Below are positions 37,561 to 47,890 of a stretch of 64,000 nucleotides of DNA, piece by piece (position 1 is the first letter of the stretch; each line of letters opens with the position of its first letter). This DNA is from Emticicia agri (GTDB lineage Bacteria > Bacteroidota > Bacteroidia > Cytophagales > Spirosomataceae): the NCBI GenBank assembly GCA_945860265.1, contig CAMAQF010000005.1, forward strand, positions 20,320-84,319, in the 5' to 3' direction. The notes under the pieces are model-generated. The model did no database searches. It was not told the DNA's origin and worked only from the letters and a program-made list of their open reading frames with translations. A program made the position numbers and the translations under genes.

Positions 37561-38433
37561 ATGGCATCAATCATAGACCTTGTAGGAAATACTCCACTCG
37601 TTGAATTGACTAAACTCAATCCAAATCCAAACGTAAAGATTTACGGCAAACTCGAAGGCAATAATCCCGCGGGAAGTGTAAAAGACCGCCCTGCTTTGAA
37701 TATGATTAGGAGTGCAGTTGAGCGTGGCGATATTAAACCTGGCATGAAACTTATCGAAGCAACAAGCGGAAATACCGGCATTGCATTAGCGATGATTGCC
37801 CGAATATTTAATTTAGAGATTGAACTCGTGATGCCCTCAAACTCAACTCGTGAGCGAACGCTGACGATGGAAGCCTTCGGTGCAAAGGTGATTTTGCTTG
37901 AAAATATTGAAAAATGTAGAGATTATGCCGAAGAACAAGCAAAAACAGATGAGTACTTTATGCTCGACCAATTTGCGAATCCTGACAATTATTTAGCTCA
38001 TTACAAAACCACTGGCCCAGAAATATGGAGAGACACGAACCAAAAAGTAACGCATTTTGTGAGTTCGATGGGAACAACTGGTACAATCATGGGAACTTCG
38101 ATGTTTTTGAAAGAAGTGAATCCCGATATTCAGATTGTGGGCTGTCAGCCAACTGAAGGTTCGTCAATTCCGGGCATTAGACGTTGGCCTGCAGCATATT
38201 TACCCAAAATATTTGATGCAAACAGAGTAGATAGAATAATGGATATTGACCAAAATGAAGCTACCGAAATGGCTCAAAAATTGGCCAAAACCGAAGGAAT
38301 TTTTGCAGGAATGAGTTCAGGCGGAGGGGCCTCGGCAGCAATCAGATTAGCTCAAGAATTAGAATCTGGCGTAATTGTCTTCATCTGCTGCGATCGTGGC
38401 GATAGATATTTATCGAGTAATTTGTTTGGGTGA
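37561..38433 (+). CDS. cysM: Cysteine synthase B
   Basis: IDLVGNTPLVELTKLN, GNNPAGSVKDRPAL, EATSGNTGIALAMIA, GCQPTEGSSIPGIRRWP. Confidence 0.95.
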   Translation: MASIIDLVGNTPLVELTKLNPNPNVKIYGKLEGNNPAGSVKDRPALNMIRSAVERGDIKPGMKLIEATSGNTGIALAMIARIFNLEIELVMPSNSTRERTLTMEAFGAKVILLENIEKCRDYAEEQAKTDEYFMLDQFANPDNYLAHYKTTGPEIWRDTNQKVTHFVSSMGTTGTIMGTSMFLKEVNPDIQIVGCQPTEGSSIPGIRRWPAAYLPKIFDANRVDRIMDIDQNEATEMAQKLAKTEGIFAGMSSGGGASAAIRLAQELESGVIVFICCDRGDRYLSSNLFG

Positions 38434-38565
38434 TATGGAGAATAAAGATTTAATTTTCAAGACATAAGGTTCTAAATGTTTAGTAATTTTACATCATAAT
38501 TTAAGATTTTGAAGACAAAACTTATATTCTGGTGCAATTTAGAGTTAAAAAAAAAATTGATCAAA

Positions 38566-39078
38566 ATGATATTTAAAGCTACAATTCCTGACATTCCTGC
38601 ACTAAATATATTAATTAATTCTGCTTACCGAGGAGAAACTTCAAAAAAAGGTTGGACCACTGAAGAACATTTACTCGGTGGAATCCGAACTGACGAAGAA
38701 AATCTTACCGAACTTCTTTTAAAAGAAAATGTAACTATTTTAAAATACACTGAACAAAATAAAATCATTGGTTCGGTTTATCTCGAAGAACAAGATAAAA
38801 AGTTGTATCTCGGTATGCTTACTGTTTCGCCCGAACTACAAGGTAGTGGTGTTGGCAAGAAATTAATGCAAGCTGCAGATAATTTTGCCCGAAATGCTCA
38901 GCTTAAAACAATTTCAATGACAGTGATTTCGGTAAGAAAAGAATTGATAGCATTTTACGAAAGAAGAGGTTATAAAAACACAGGTGAAACAAAGCCTTTC
39001 CCGATGACAGAGCCAAAGTTTGGTTTACCCAAACAACATTTAGAATTTATTGTAATGGAGAAAGAAATATCCCAATAA
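38566..39078 (+). CDS. GNAT family N-acetyltransferase
   Basis: LYLGMLTVSPELQGSGVGKKLMQAADNFAR, SVRKELIAFYERRGYKNTGE. Confidence 0.93.
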   Translation: MIFKATIPDIPALNILINSAYRGETSKKGWTTEEHLLGGIRTDEENLTELLLKENVTILKYTEQNKIIGSVYLEEQDKKLYLGMLTVSPELQGSGVGKKLMQAADNFARNAQLKTISMTVISVRKELIAFYERRGYKNTGETKPFPMTEPKFGLPKQHLEFIVMEKEISQ

Positions 39079-39314
39079 TTCCCCTAATTTCTATTTTAAT
39101 GAGCCAATTACGGTTTTTTGGGCTCGTTCAAACACATTATAAAATCATTTCAAATTCACCTACCTTGGAAGGAATCAATATTTTTTGTCTAAAAACTTAT
39201 GTTATTTAGCTCTTTACTATTGTTTTTCAAAGAATATTGTACAAATTGTCAGTTTTTTTCGTATATTTACATACTTTTTTGGAAGCACCTCCCACTAATC
39301 AATATATTTTAGAT

Positions 39315-40127
39315 ATGCGTAAACTTCGTATTCTGTACGTAGCAAGTGAGATAAATCCCTTCCTGCAAGTTTCAGAAGTAGCTGATTTTCTTCGTAAACT
39401 TCCGCAAGCCATGCAAGAGAAAGGCATGGAGATCAGAATTTTAGTTCCTCGTTTTGGATCAATCAATGAGCGAAAAAATCGACTTCATGAAGTTGTACGA
39501 CTATCAGGCATCAATATTACCGTTGGAGATGAGGAAAAACCTTTGATTATCAAGGTTGCTTCAATTCCTACTGCAAAATTACAGGTTTATTTTTTAGACA
39601 ACGAAGACTATTTTAACAGAAAATACGTTTTCCTAGATAAAGAAGGAAGTTTTTATGACGACAATGACGAAAGAACAATTTTCTTTTGCAAAGGAGTTCT
39701 AGAAACAGTAAAAAAATTAGGTTGGGCACCGGATATTGTACATTGCACCGATTGGATGACAGCATTGATTCCGTTGTATTTAAAAACAACTTACAAAAAC
39801 GACCCTGTTTTTAAAGATACAAAATCAGTATTCACCGTCTATAACAACACTTTTGAGCATAAATTCGATGAAAGCATCATCGAAAAAGCCAAATCAATGG
39901 ATGTTTCTGATGAAAATTTAGCCAATTTACGCTCGGCTGACTTTGAAGGATTTATTAAGATAGGTTGTCAATATGCTGATGCAATTGTTAGAGCCAACGA
40001 GGAAACGAATGAAAAATTAAGTAAACTTTTGAATGAAATTGCAGCAAACACAATCGAAGCAAGTATCGAAGATGACAACGTTACGGAAACGTATTTTAAC
40101 CTTTACACAGATCTTGTTCCTGAATAA
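39315..40127 (+). CDS. Glycogen/starch synthase-like protein (GT5 N-terminal domain only)
   Basis: MRKLRILYVASEINPFLQVSEVADFLRKLPQAMQEKGMEIRILVPRFGSINERKN; DIVHCTDWMTALIPLYLK. Confidence 0.88.
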   Translation: MRKLRILYVASEINPFLQVSEVADFLRKLPQAMQEKGMEIRILVPRFGSINERKNRLHEVVRLSGINITVGDEEKPLIIKVASIPTAKLQVYFLDNEDYFNRKYVFLDKEGSFYDDNDERTIFFCKGVLETVKKLGWAPDIVHCTDWMTALIPLYLKTTYKNDPVFKDTKSVFTVYNNTFEHKFDESIIEKAKSMDVSDENLANLRSADFEGFIKIGCQYADAIVRANEETNEKLSKLLNEIAANTIEASIEDDNVTETYFNLYTDLVPE

Positions 40128-40164
40128 TATTTGGAAATATGTGAAGTTTTTACATCCTATATCA

Positions 40165-41499
40165 ATGCGGAATTTAGCGGTAATGCTACTTTCCGCATTA
40201 TTTTTCTCATGTCAAGACCCCATTGGTATAGTTATTGATACACCCAGCACTGGTGGACAAATTACCACTGTTTTTACGGATACTTTGAAAGTAGCTACGT
40301 CAACGATTTTGTTTGATTCTACTTTTACCTCAGGTCAAGCTGATGCAGTTGTTGGACGCTACAAAGACCCAATTTTTGGTGAAGTTTCTGCTAAAACATT
40401 TGCTCAAATTACCCTTCCATTACTCAGTTCTGATGCTTTTACAGCATTGAAATTTCCTAAGGCAGACTCTGGATTAACTGTTTATGATTCTGTTTATGTA
40501 TATATTACACATAATGGTTTTACTTATGGAGACACAACAAAAAGCTATAACTTGTCATTACACCGCCTGACTCAAGATTTTGTAAGTACTAAAAGATATA
40601 CAAAAGATGATGTTTTGGGTTATAATTCTACGACCATGGCAAGTGGATCTTTTAAGTACGCCGATATCAAACGTGCCAACTCAACAGCACAGGATAGTCT
40701 TTTGAAATTCAAATTACCTAATACAATAGGTAAAGAATTATATGATTTGGTAAATACAGATACAGGAACTACAATCGAAAAATTTACAGCTGCTGTAAAA
40801 GGACTGGCTTTCGTATCAAATTCTACTAGCGAAAATGCTTATGGATTAGCAATTTCAGGTAGCTATATTCAATTGTATTATCACACTACCAATTCTACTG
40901 ATAGAAAAAGTATTCCTTTGACTTTTTATTCTCAACGTTTTAGTCAAATTATTGGAAATAGAAATGGGACTGTTTTACAGAATTTAAAAACACTACAATC
41001 CATTTCGTCGAGTGCTACAAACAATCGTACTTACTTGCAGACAGGTATTGGCGTCTCACCAAAATTAACATTCCCTAATTTGACGTCTTTGCAGAAAAAC
41101 GGAAATATTACTATAAATAAAGCTGAATTAATTTTTGAACCAGATTTAGACCAAATTTCAGGTAATTATAGGGTACCATCACAGGTAGCCTTAGTGCAAC
41201 TCGAATCAACTAATCGTATCAAAAAAGCTAATGGCAGTTTAATTGATTTTGTTGCATTAGATGGACTTTCGGGTACACAATATGTAGCATCTTATAATTC
41301 GACATCCAATAATTATACTTTTAATTTTACCTCTTTCTTGCAGGATTTGGTTTCAAAAAAGAAGACAACTAATGGCATTGCCTTAGTCCCAAGTTTATTA
41401 AATACGACCAACGCTACCATTTCTGTTTATAACAGTAATGTAGCAAGAATGGTAATTAAGAATGTAAAACTCAATATTTATTATTCTACGAAGAAATAA
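40165..41499 (+). CDS. DUF4270 lipoprotein
   Basis: Lipobox LFFSC; DTLKVATSTILFDSTFTSGQADAVVGRYKDPIFGEVSAKTFAQI typical of DUF4270. Confidence 0.88.
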   Translation: MRNLAVMLLSALFFSCQDPIGIVIDTPSTGGQITTVFTDTLKVATSTILFDSTFTSGQADAVVGRYKDPIFGEVSAKTFAQITLPLLSSDAFTALKFPKADSGLTVYDSVYVYITHNGFTYGDTTKSYNLSLHRLTQDFVSTKRYTKDDVLGYNSTTMASGSFKYADIKRANSTAQDSLLKFKLPNTIGKELYDLVNTDTGTTIEKFTAAVKGLAFVSNSTSENAYGLAISGSYIQLYYHTTNSTDRKSIPLTFYSQRFSQIIGNRNGTVLQNLKTLQSISSSATNNRTYLQTGIGVSPKLTFPNLTSLQKNGNITINKAELIFEPDLDQISGNYRVPSQVALVQLESTNRIKKANGSLIDFVALDGLSGTQYVASYNSTSNNYTFNFTSFLQDLVSKKKTTNGIALVPSLLNTTNATISVYNSNVARMVIKNVKLNIYYSTKK

Positions 41500-41516
41500 T
41501 AATCAGTATTTAAGAA

Positions 41517-41552
41517 AATCCCAGTTTGAAGTTTTCAAACGGGGATTTTTGT
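41517..41552. terminator. Intrinsic terminator
   Basis: AATCCCaGTTTGAA-gtt-TTCAAACggGGATTTTTG. Confidence 0.75.
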
Positions 41553-41888
41553 TTTTCTGTAACAATAAACGACCATTTAATTTTTAATTAAAAACAGGTC
41601 AATTCTTTATGCTTATTCTATGTTTTATAAAAAAATAAATTTTCATTGCTGAGTGTTTTTTAAATATTTATAAAATATATACAGCTTCTTTGAATTATTT
41701 TTTAAAGCCTTGTTTAAATAAAATATTGTCGATATGAACTTCTTTTTATGCTATATTTTTTATCTACATTTTAATTAGTATCTCACAAATAGCACTTTAT
41801 GTTATTTTTCTTAGATATAGTATTACTTTTTCTTTAAATATTGCAATTATAATTTTTTAATTAAAAACAATCAATAATCAAACTAGAT

Positions 41889-43727
41889 ATGTGTGGAATT
41901 GTAGCTTATGTGGGCAGTCGTGAAGCAGCCCCACTTATTATTAAAGGACTAAAAAGATTAGAATATCGTGGGTATGACAGTGCTGGCATTGCTCTTTTGA
42001 ATGGTGATGGACTAAAAATTTATAAAAAGAAAGGTAAGGTTTCGGAACTCGAAAATGAGATAAAAGATAAAACATTACTCGCCACAATAGGAATCGGCCA
42101 TACTCGTTGGGCTACTCATGGCGAACCTAATGATGTAAATGCTCATCCGCATTATTCAAATAGTGGGCGTTTTGCTATTATTCATAATGGTATCATCGAA
42201 AACTATGGTTCTATCAAGCAAAGTTTGATAAATAAAGGATACACTTTTCAGAGCCAAACTGACACTGAAGTTTTGGTAAACTTTGTGGAAGATATTCAGA
42301 AAAACAAAAATTGTTCGCTCGAAGAAGCGGTAAGAATTGCCCTTCATGAAGTAGTTGGTGCGTATGCCATCGTGATTATGGATGCCGAAAATCCCACGCA
42401 ACTAATTGCTGCACGAAAAGGCAGTCCGTTGGTAATTGGTGTGGGCGAAGATGAATATTTCTTTGCATCTGATGCTACTCCGATTATCGAATATACAAAA
42501 GAAGTAATTTATCTGGATGATTACGAAATTGGAATCGTGAAAGATAATGAATTGACTGTCAAGAACTTATCGAACGAAGAAATCGACCCGTATATTCAGA
42601 CTGTTGAGTTAGAACTCGAAGCGATTGAAAAAGGTGGCTATGAGCATTTTATGCTAAAAGAGATTTTTGAACAACCTCGTTCGATTGCCGATTCAATGCG
42701 TGGACGTATCAATCCAGAAGATGCAACTTTACTTTTGGGTGGATTGGGCAGCTATCTAGATAAAATCGCTAAAACTAAACGTATTGTAATTGTGGCTTGT
42801 GGAACTTCGTGGCACGCTGGTTTAGTGGGGGAATATTTATTAGAAGAATTGGCACGAATCAATGTAGAAGTTGAATATGCTTCTGAATTTAGATATAGAA
42901 ACCCAATTATCAAAGAGGGTGACATCGTGATTGCGATTTCACAATCGGGTGAAACTGCCGATACAATGGCGGCTTTAGAACTGGCAAAATCGAAAGGTGC
43001 GATTATTTTAGGGGTTTGCAATGTGGTTGGTTCGTCAATTGCACGTATCACTCATGCGGGAGTTTACACGCACGCTGGCCCAGAAATTGGTGTGGCAAGC
43101 ACAAAGGCTTTTACGGCACAAGTAACGGTTTTGAGTTTGATTGCAATTGCAGTTGCTCAGAAAAAAGGCATCATCAGCAATGAACTTTACCGTGAATTAA
43201 TCTTTGGTTTAGATGCGATTCCTGCGAAAGTTGAGAAGATTTTGAAAAGTGCCGATAAAATAAAAGATATTGCCAAACTCTTTACATTTGCCTCAAACTT
43301 TATATTTTTAGGCCGTGGTTTAAACTTTCCTGTTGCCTTGGAAGGTGCTTTGAAACTAAAAGAAATTTCGTACATCCATGCCGAAGGCTACCCAGCGGCA
43401 GAAATGAAACACGGCCCAATTGCCTTGATTGACGAAGATATGCCTGTTGTATTTATTGCCATCAAAGATAGTTCTTATGAAAAAATTGTATCGAATATTC
43501 AAGAAGTGAAGGCTCGTAAAGGTCGAGTGATTGCGATTGTAACGGAAGGAGATACGCAAATTCCGAGCATGGTTGATTTTACGATGGAGGTTCCTAAAAC
43601 CAACGAGTTATTTTCTCCGCTATTGACTTCAATTCCTTTACAATTGATTTCATATTATATTGCCGTAATGCGTGGTAGAAACGTTGATCAACCTCGCAAT
43701 TTGGCAAAATCAGTTACCGTGGAATAA
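41889..43727 (+). CDS. glmS: Glutamine--fructose-6-phosphate aminotransferase (isomerizing)
   Basis: MCGIVAYVGSREAAPLIIKGLKRLEYRGYDSAGIA; two SIS domains; C-terminal NLAKSVTVE. Confidence 0.98.
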   Translation: MCGIVAYVGSREAAPLIIKGLKRLEYRGYDSAGIALLNGDGLKIYKKKGKVSELENEIKDKTLLATIGIGHTRWATHGEPNDVNAHPHYSNSGRFAIIHNGIIENYGSIKQSLINKGYTFQSQTDTEVLVNFVEDIQKNKNCSLEEAVRIALHEVVGAYAIVIMDAENPTQLIAARKGSPLVIGVGEDEYFFASDATPIIEYTKEVIYLDDYEIGIVKDNELTVKNLSNEEIDPYIQTVELELEAIEKGGYEHFMLKEIFEQPRSIADSMRGRINPEDATLLLGGLGSYLDKIAKTKRIVIVACGTSWHAGLVGEYLLEELARINVEVEYASEFRYRNPIIKEGDIVIAISQSGETADTMAALELAKSKGAIILGVCNVVGSSIARITHAGVYTHAGPEIGVASTKAFTAQVTVLSLIAIAVAQKKGIISNELYRELIFGLDAIPAKVEKILKSADKIKDIAKLFTFASNFIFLGRGLNFPVALEGALKLKEISYIHAEGYPAAEMKHGPIALIDEDMPVVFIAIKDSSYEKIVSNIQEVKARKGRVIAIVTEGDTQIPSMVDFTMEVPKTNELFSPLLTSIPLQLISYYIAVMRGRNVDQPRNLAKSVTVE

Positions 43728-43735
43728 AATATATG

Positions 43736-43800
43736 AACGCAGATATTTATGATTTTTATGATGAAAGTATGATTCATATTTTACCAAAAATATCTGCGTT
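43736..43800. repeat. Inverted repeat between convergent glmS and fdhF-like genes
   Basis: AACGCAGATATTT ... AAATATCTGCGTT, 13-bp arms separated by about 39 nt. Confidence 0.75.
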
Positions 43801-43806
43801 TCTCTA

Positions 43807-46089
43807 TTATACAGCTTTTATTGTAATCACTACTGACTTTGAAGTTGGCGTTTTACTAATATCGGCAAAGCTATCAATCGGCACTAAAACATTGGCTTCA
43901 GGAAAGTAAGTGGCTACACATTTTCGAGGAATATTATAAGGTACGACGATGAATTTTTGGGCTAATCGTTCGATTCCTCCATGACGATTATAAAGATTTA
44001 CTACTTGGTATTTTTCTAATTTTGCTTCCGCCATATCCGATTCATTCATCATAATAATTCTTCGCTCATTATAAATACCACGGTAACGGTCATCTAAGCC
44101 ATAAATTGTTGTGTTAAACTGGTCATGACTACGAATAGTCATCATAATATATTCATTATAAAGTAATTGAATCGTTTCCAATTTATTGATTGAAAACTTT
44201 GCTTTTGCCGAATCTGTACCAAATTTTCGTTCACGCGGGAGGTTTGGCAAATAAAAACCACCATCTTGACGCACTCGGACATTATAATTATCAAAACCTA
44301 CGATGGTCTTTTCAATCAAATCTCTAATATTATCATAATTCGCCACAAGTTTATCCCAGTCGAGACTTTTATTTACTAAAGTAGCTTTTGCCATTCCTGC
44401 AACAATAGCTGATTCTGACAAAAGATGCTCTGAAATTGGCTCTAAAACTCCTTTACTACTATGCACGACTCCCATCGAATTTTCAACGGTCACAAACTGC
44501 TCGCCATCGGTTTGCAAATCAAGGTCAGTTCTACCCAAAGTTGGTAGAATTAAGGCCGTTTTACCATGAATTAAATGACTACGATTGAGTTTTGTAGAAA
44601 TTTGAACAGTTAAATCACAATTTTGTAGAGCCTTAGCCGTAAACTCAGTATCGGGCGTAGCAGAAAGGAAATTCCCACCCATTGCTATAAAAACTTTTGC
44701 TTTGCCTTCTGACATCGCCTTTATAGATGCTACTGTATCAAAACCATGTTTCCGTGGAGGGTCAAAACCGAAGACTTTTTGCAGATTATCAAGTAAAACT
44801 TTTGGAGGTTTTTCGTAAATACCCATCGTGCGGTCGCCCTGAACATTTGAATGTCCACGCACAGGGCAAGTGCCTCCTCCTTCAATACCGATACTTCCTT
44901 TTAGTAAAAGTAAGTTGACTACTTCACGAATCGTAACGACTGAGTTTTTATGTTGGGTAAGGCCCATAGCCCAACAAACAATGATTTTTTTATGGTCAAT
45001 GAGTAGTTGAGTTGCAGCCTTAATTTCATCTAAGGCTATTCCACAAGCTTCTGAAAGTTGGTCTAAATCTTCACTTTCGAGGCTTTGTATATAACTTTCA
45101 TAATTTTCTGATTGATTTATAATAAAATCTTTATCAAATACATTTCCTAATTTTTTTTCGGCTTCAAGCAAGAGTTTATTCATTGCTTTGAGCAAAGCCA
45201 AATCACCATTGATTCTGATTTGCAAGTAAATATCTGTCAGTTTTTCTCCTCCGAAAAACATATCTCGTACTTCTTGTGGATGTTTAAATTTCAATAAACC
45301 TGCTTCAATTAACGGATTAATTGAAAAAATCTTTGCACCTGCACGTTTGGCTTTTTCGAGAGCCGAAAGCATTCTAGGGTGGTTTGTGCCAGGATTTTGC
45401 CCCAAAATCATTATAACTTCTGCTTTCTCAAAATCATCCAATTTCACCGAACCTTTACCCAAACCCAAAGTTTCTACCAAAGCCGAACCGCTTGATTCAT
45501 GGCACATATTAGAGCAATCAGGCATATTATTTGTGCCATACATTCGAATAAAAAGTTGGTATAAAAATGCCGCTTCGTTGCTCGTTCTGCCCGAAGTGTA
45601 GAAAATTGCTTCATCGGGTGAAGGCAAACTATTCAACTGATTACCAATAAGTTTAAAAGATTCTTCCCAAGAAACTTCCTGGTAATGTGTTTGTCCTTCT
45701 CTCAAAACCAATGGCTGCGTCAAACGCCCCTGCTGACCTAGCCAATAATCAGATTTTTGAGAAAGTTCGGTTACCGAATATTTTTGAAAAAAAACAGGTG
45801 TCACCTTTCGAGTAGTTGCTTCTTCGACTATGGCTTTTGCACCATTTTCGCAATATTCAGCAATTTTCGAGCGTTCGCCGTCAGGGTCTGGCCACGCACA
45901 ACTTGGACAATCAACACCCCCTTTTTGGTTGAGATTCAATAAAGATTTTAAACCTCTCCTGATTGGCATTGCACCAAAAACGTGCTTCATTGATGAAAAC
46001 ACTGCCGTGAAACCAGCGGCTTCGGTAGCAGGTTTTGAAGTTTCGATTCCTGTAAAATCGGTTGGTGCTTGGGGGTTTATTTTTGGCAT
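43807..46089 (-). CDS. FdhF/YdeP family molybdopterin oxidoreductase
   Basis: CPSCAWPDPDGERSKIAEYCENGAKAI; FYTSGRTSNEAAFLYQLF; NMCHESSGSALVETLG; GTCPVRGHSNVQGDRTMGI; RSHDQFNTTIYGLDDRYRG. Confidence 0.95.
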   Translation of the reverse strand: MPKINPQAPTDFTGIETSKPATEAAGFTAVFSSMKHVFGAMPIRRGLKSLLNLNQKGGVDCPSCAWPDPDGERSKIAEYCENGAKAIVEEATTRKVTPVFFQKYSVTELSQKSDYWLGQQGRLTQPLVLREGQTHYQEVSWEESFKLIGNQLNSLPSPDEAIFYTSGRTSNEAAFLYQLFIRMYGTNNMPDCSNMCHESSGSALVETLGLGKGSVKLDDFEKAEVIMILGQNPGTNHPRMLSALEKAKRAGAKIFSINPLIEAGLLKFKHPQEVRDMFFGGEKLTDIYLQIRINGDLALLKAMNKLLLEAEKKLGNVFDKDFIINQSENYESYIQSLESEDLDQLSEACGIALDEIKAATQLLIDHKKIIVCWAMGLTQHKNSVVTIREVVNLLLLKGSIGIEGGGTCPVRGHSNVQGDRTMGIYEKPPKVLLDNLQKVFGFDPPRKHGFDTVASIKAMSEGKAKVFIAMGGNFLSATPDTEFTAKALQNCDLTVQISTKLNRSHLIHGKTALILPTLGRTDLDLQTDGEQFVTVENSMGVVHSSKGVLEPISEHLLSESAIVAGMAKATLVNKSLDWDKLVANYDNIRDLIEKTIVGFDNYNVRVRQDGGFYLPNLPRERKFGTDSAKAKFSINKLETIQLLYNEYIMMTIRSHDQFNTTIYGLDDRYRGIYNERRIIMMNESDMAEAKLEKYQVVNLYNRHGGIERLAQKFIVVPYNIPRKCVATYFPEANVLVPIDSFADISKTPTSKSVVITIKAV

Positions 46090-46490
46090 TAGAATATTAA
46101 GTCTGGATAAACTTTTTGGAACATTTCTACAATCTTAGGTATGAGTTCATGAAAGTTTTTATTCTTCTTATTTGCCATTAAATAGGCACTTATTGAAGAT
46201 TCTTCGAGGTGGGAGAAAGCTGTTTTTGCGAAAAAATTTAACATCAATTTAGTATATATCCTAAAACGTTGGGTATTTGTCTCTCCTTCACTTTCTCCAT
46301 TACTTATGGTATTAGCCCCGATAAACCCAAAACTTGCTGAGGGTTTTTCAGCTAAAATATCAAGCATAATATTAATACAAGTCCGAATTACACGAGGAGC
46401 ATCATAATCATTAAAGATGACATTATATTTTTTATCTGAAAGCTTATGGCTAACGGGAAAGAATTTAACAATAAAAAATTTGGAATTCAT
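46089..46490 (-). CDS. Hypothetical protein, stop codon overlapping the fdhF-like start
   Basis: 134 aa from MNSKFFIVKFFP; TAA and ATG share one base at 46089. Confidence 0.75.
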   Translation of the reverse strand: MNSKFFIVKFFPVSHKLSDKKYNVIFNDYDAPRVIRTCINIMLDILAEKPSASFGFIGANTISNGESEGETNTQRFRIYTKLMLNFFAKTAFSHLEESSISAYLMANKKNKNFHELIPKIVEMFQKVYPDLIF

Positions 46491-46617
46491 ATTCTTCAAC
46501 AACTGCAATATATCGGCGTTTTGAAGCACGAAAATTGTATAAATGCTGTCTTAAAAATAGTTTCTCCGATACTTTTGTTATACTAATTCGATGATATTTA
46601 TGTCCACTATCAAACAT

Positions 46618-46785
46618 TTATTCTACCAAATATTTATACGCAGGATTTCTTCGAGCATCAATTTCTGCATCAGTCAAAACATGATAATTTATCTTGCCAT
46701 CGGGGCGAGGCTTACGAGGTGGATCATTTGGATTTTTGAGTTTTTTGGTTGCAAGTGGTTTGCGTTTTTCAACAAGAGTTTCCAT
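46618..46785 (-). CDS. Small basic, Pro/Lys-rich hypothetical protein (55 aa, absent from ORF track)
   Basis: METLVEKRKPLATKKLKNPNDPPRKPRPDGKINYHVLTDAEIDARRNPAYKYLVE*, read manually between fdhD and the hypothetical gene. Confidence 0.6.
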   Translation of the reverse strand: METLVEKRKPLATKKLKNPNDPPRKPRPDGKINYHVLTDAEIDARRNPAYKYLVE

Positions 46786-46842
46786 TTTGCTTTTATTTAA
46801 TAGTCAAATCTACTTACTTTTTACGAATAATAAGCATTTTTG

Positions 46843-47676
46843 TCAAAAAATTCTATCGGTGTGCGTATATACATTAAAGCTCTCTTCTCGAAGAAATCCT
46901 ATCAAAGTAATACCCAAAACTTGGGCAGTCTCAATGGCCAAACTCGAAGGCGAGCCTACACAAGCCATAATCGGAATACCAGCCATTGCGGCCTTTTGAA
47001 TCAGTTCAAAACTCGCTCTACTACTCATTATCAACACAAAGTCTGTCAAGGGTAAAAGTTTTTGTTGTAGAGCAGCACCGATTACTTTATCAAGAGCGTT
47101 GTGGCGACCGATGTCTTCTCTCAAAAAACATTTTTCTACCTTATTTAGAATCATTGCAGCATGAAGCCCACCGGTATGTTTGAAAAAAACTTGATTATTC
47201 GCTAAAACTTCAGGTAAAGTTTTTATAAACTCTCCTGAAACTTTGAAACCAGTTTTTGGTAAAATTATGCATTTTTTTTCGATAGCTTCGAGTGAGGCCT
47301 TCCCACATATTCCACAACTTGAGGTGGAATAAAAATGACGTTCGAGGCTTTGTAAATTTACTTCAATTTGGGGTTTTAGCTCAACTCTTACGATATTTTC
47401 TTCAGCTTGCCGGCCAGTATCTTTGCAATAATGAATGGATAAGACATCATCAAACGAAGAAATAATTCCTTCAGTAAACAAAAAACCTAAAGCCAATTCA
47501 AAATCATGGCCTGTTGGTGTTCGCATAGTTACGGAAATACTTTTTTGCTTTCGGCTGTCTTCTACTTCAAAACCTAAACGAATCTCCAAAGGCTCTTCAA
47601 TTACCACCAAATCGGCAATTTCTTCGATACCTTTTGGCTTGAATTTCTTTATTTCAAAAGATTTTATTCCGTACAT
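46843..47676 (-). CDS. fdhD: Formate dehydrogenase accessory sulfurtransferase FdhD
   Basis: TSSCGICGKASLEAI (CxxC), FKHTGGLHAAMI, REDIGRHNALDKVIGAAL, SSRASFELIQKAAMAGIPIMACVGSPSSLAIETA. Confidence 0.96.
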   Translation of the reverse strand: MYGIKSFEIKKFKPKGIEEIADLVVIEEPLEIRLGFEVEDSRKQKSISVTMRTPTGHDFELALGFLFTEGIISSFDDVLSIHYCKDTGRQAEENIVRVELKPQIEVNLQSLERHFYSTSSCGICGKASLEAIEKKCIILPKTGFKVSGEFIKTLPEVLANNQVFFKHTGGLHAAMILNKVEKCFLREDIGRHNALDKVIGAALQQKLLPLTDFVLIMSSRASFELIQKAAMAGIPIMACVGSPSSLAIETAQVLGITLIGFLREESFNVYTHTDRIF

Positions 47677-47890
47677 TTGCTTTGCATTTTGTTGTTAGGC
47701 TAATTTAGTAAAACTTCTTTGATTGGCTTTTGTTTATCACTTAAAAAGTAAGTTGTGATTAAATTTACAGTAAAATTACATTTACAATTCAACAGCCATT
47801 TAAAAAATTGTTAAACAATTAATTTCATCAATAACAAAAATCATTCATCAATAACAAATATAATCAGACGCATCATCAGACCTTAAAACT

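Noticed and set aside
41553-41888. Possible glmS ribozyme upstream of glmS
   Set aside because: No conserved ribozyme core seen; the region is almost pure A/T
43736-43800. 13-bp inverted repeat as a regulatory operator
   Set aside because: Located between two convergent gene ends, so a bidirectional terminator is the simpler explanation
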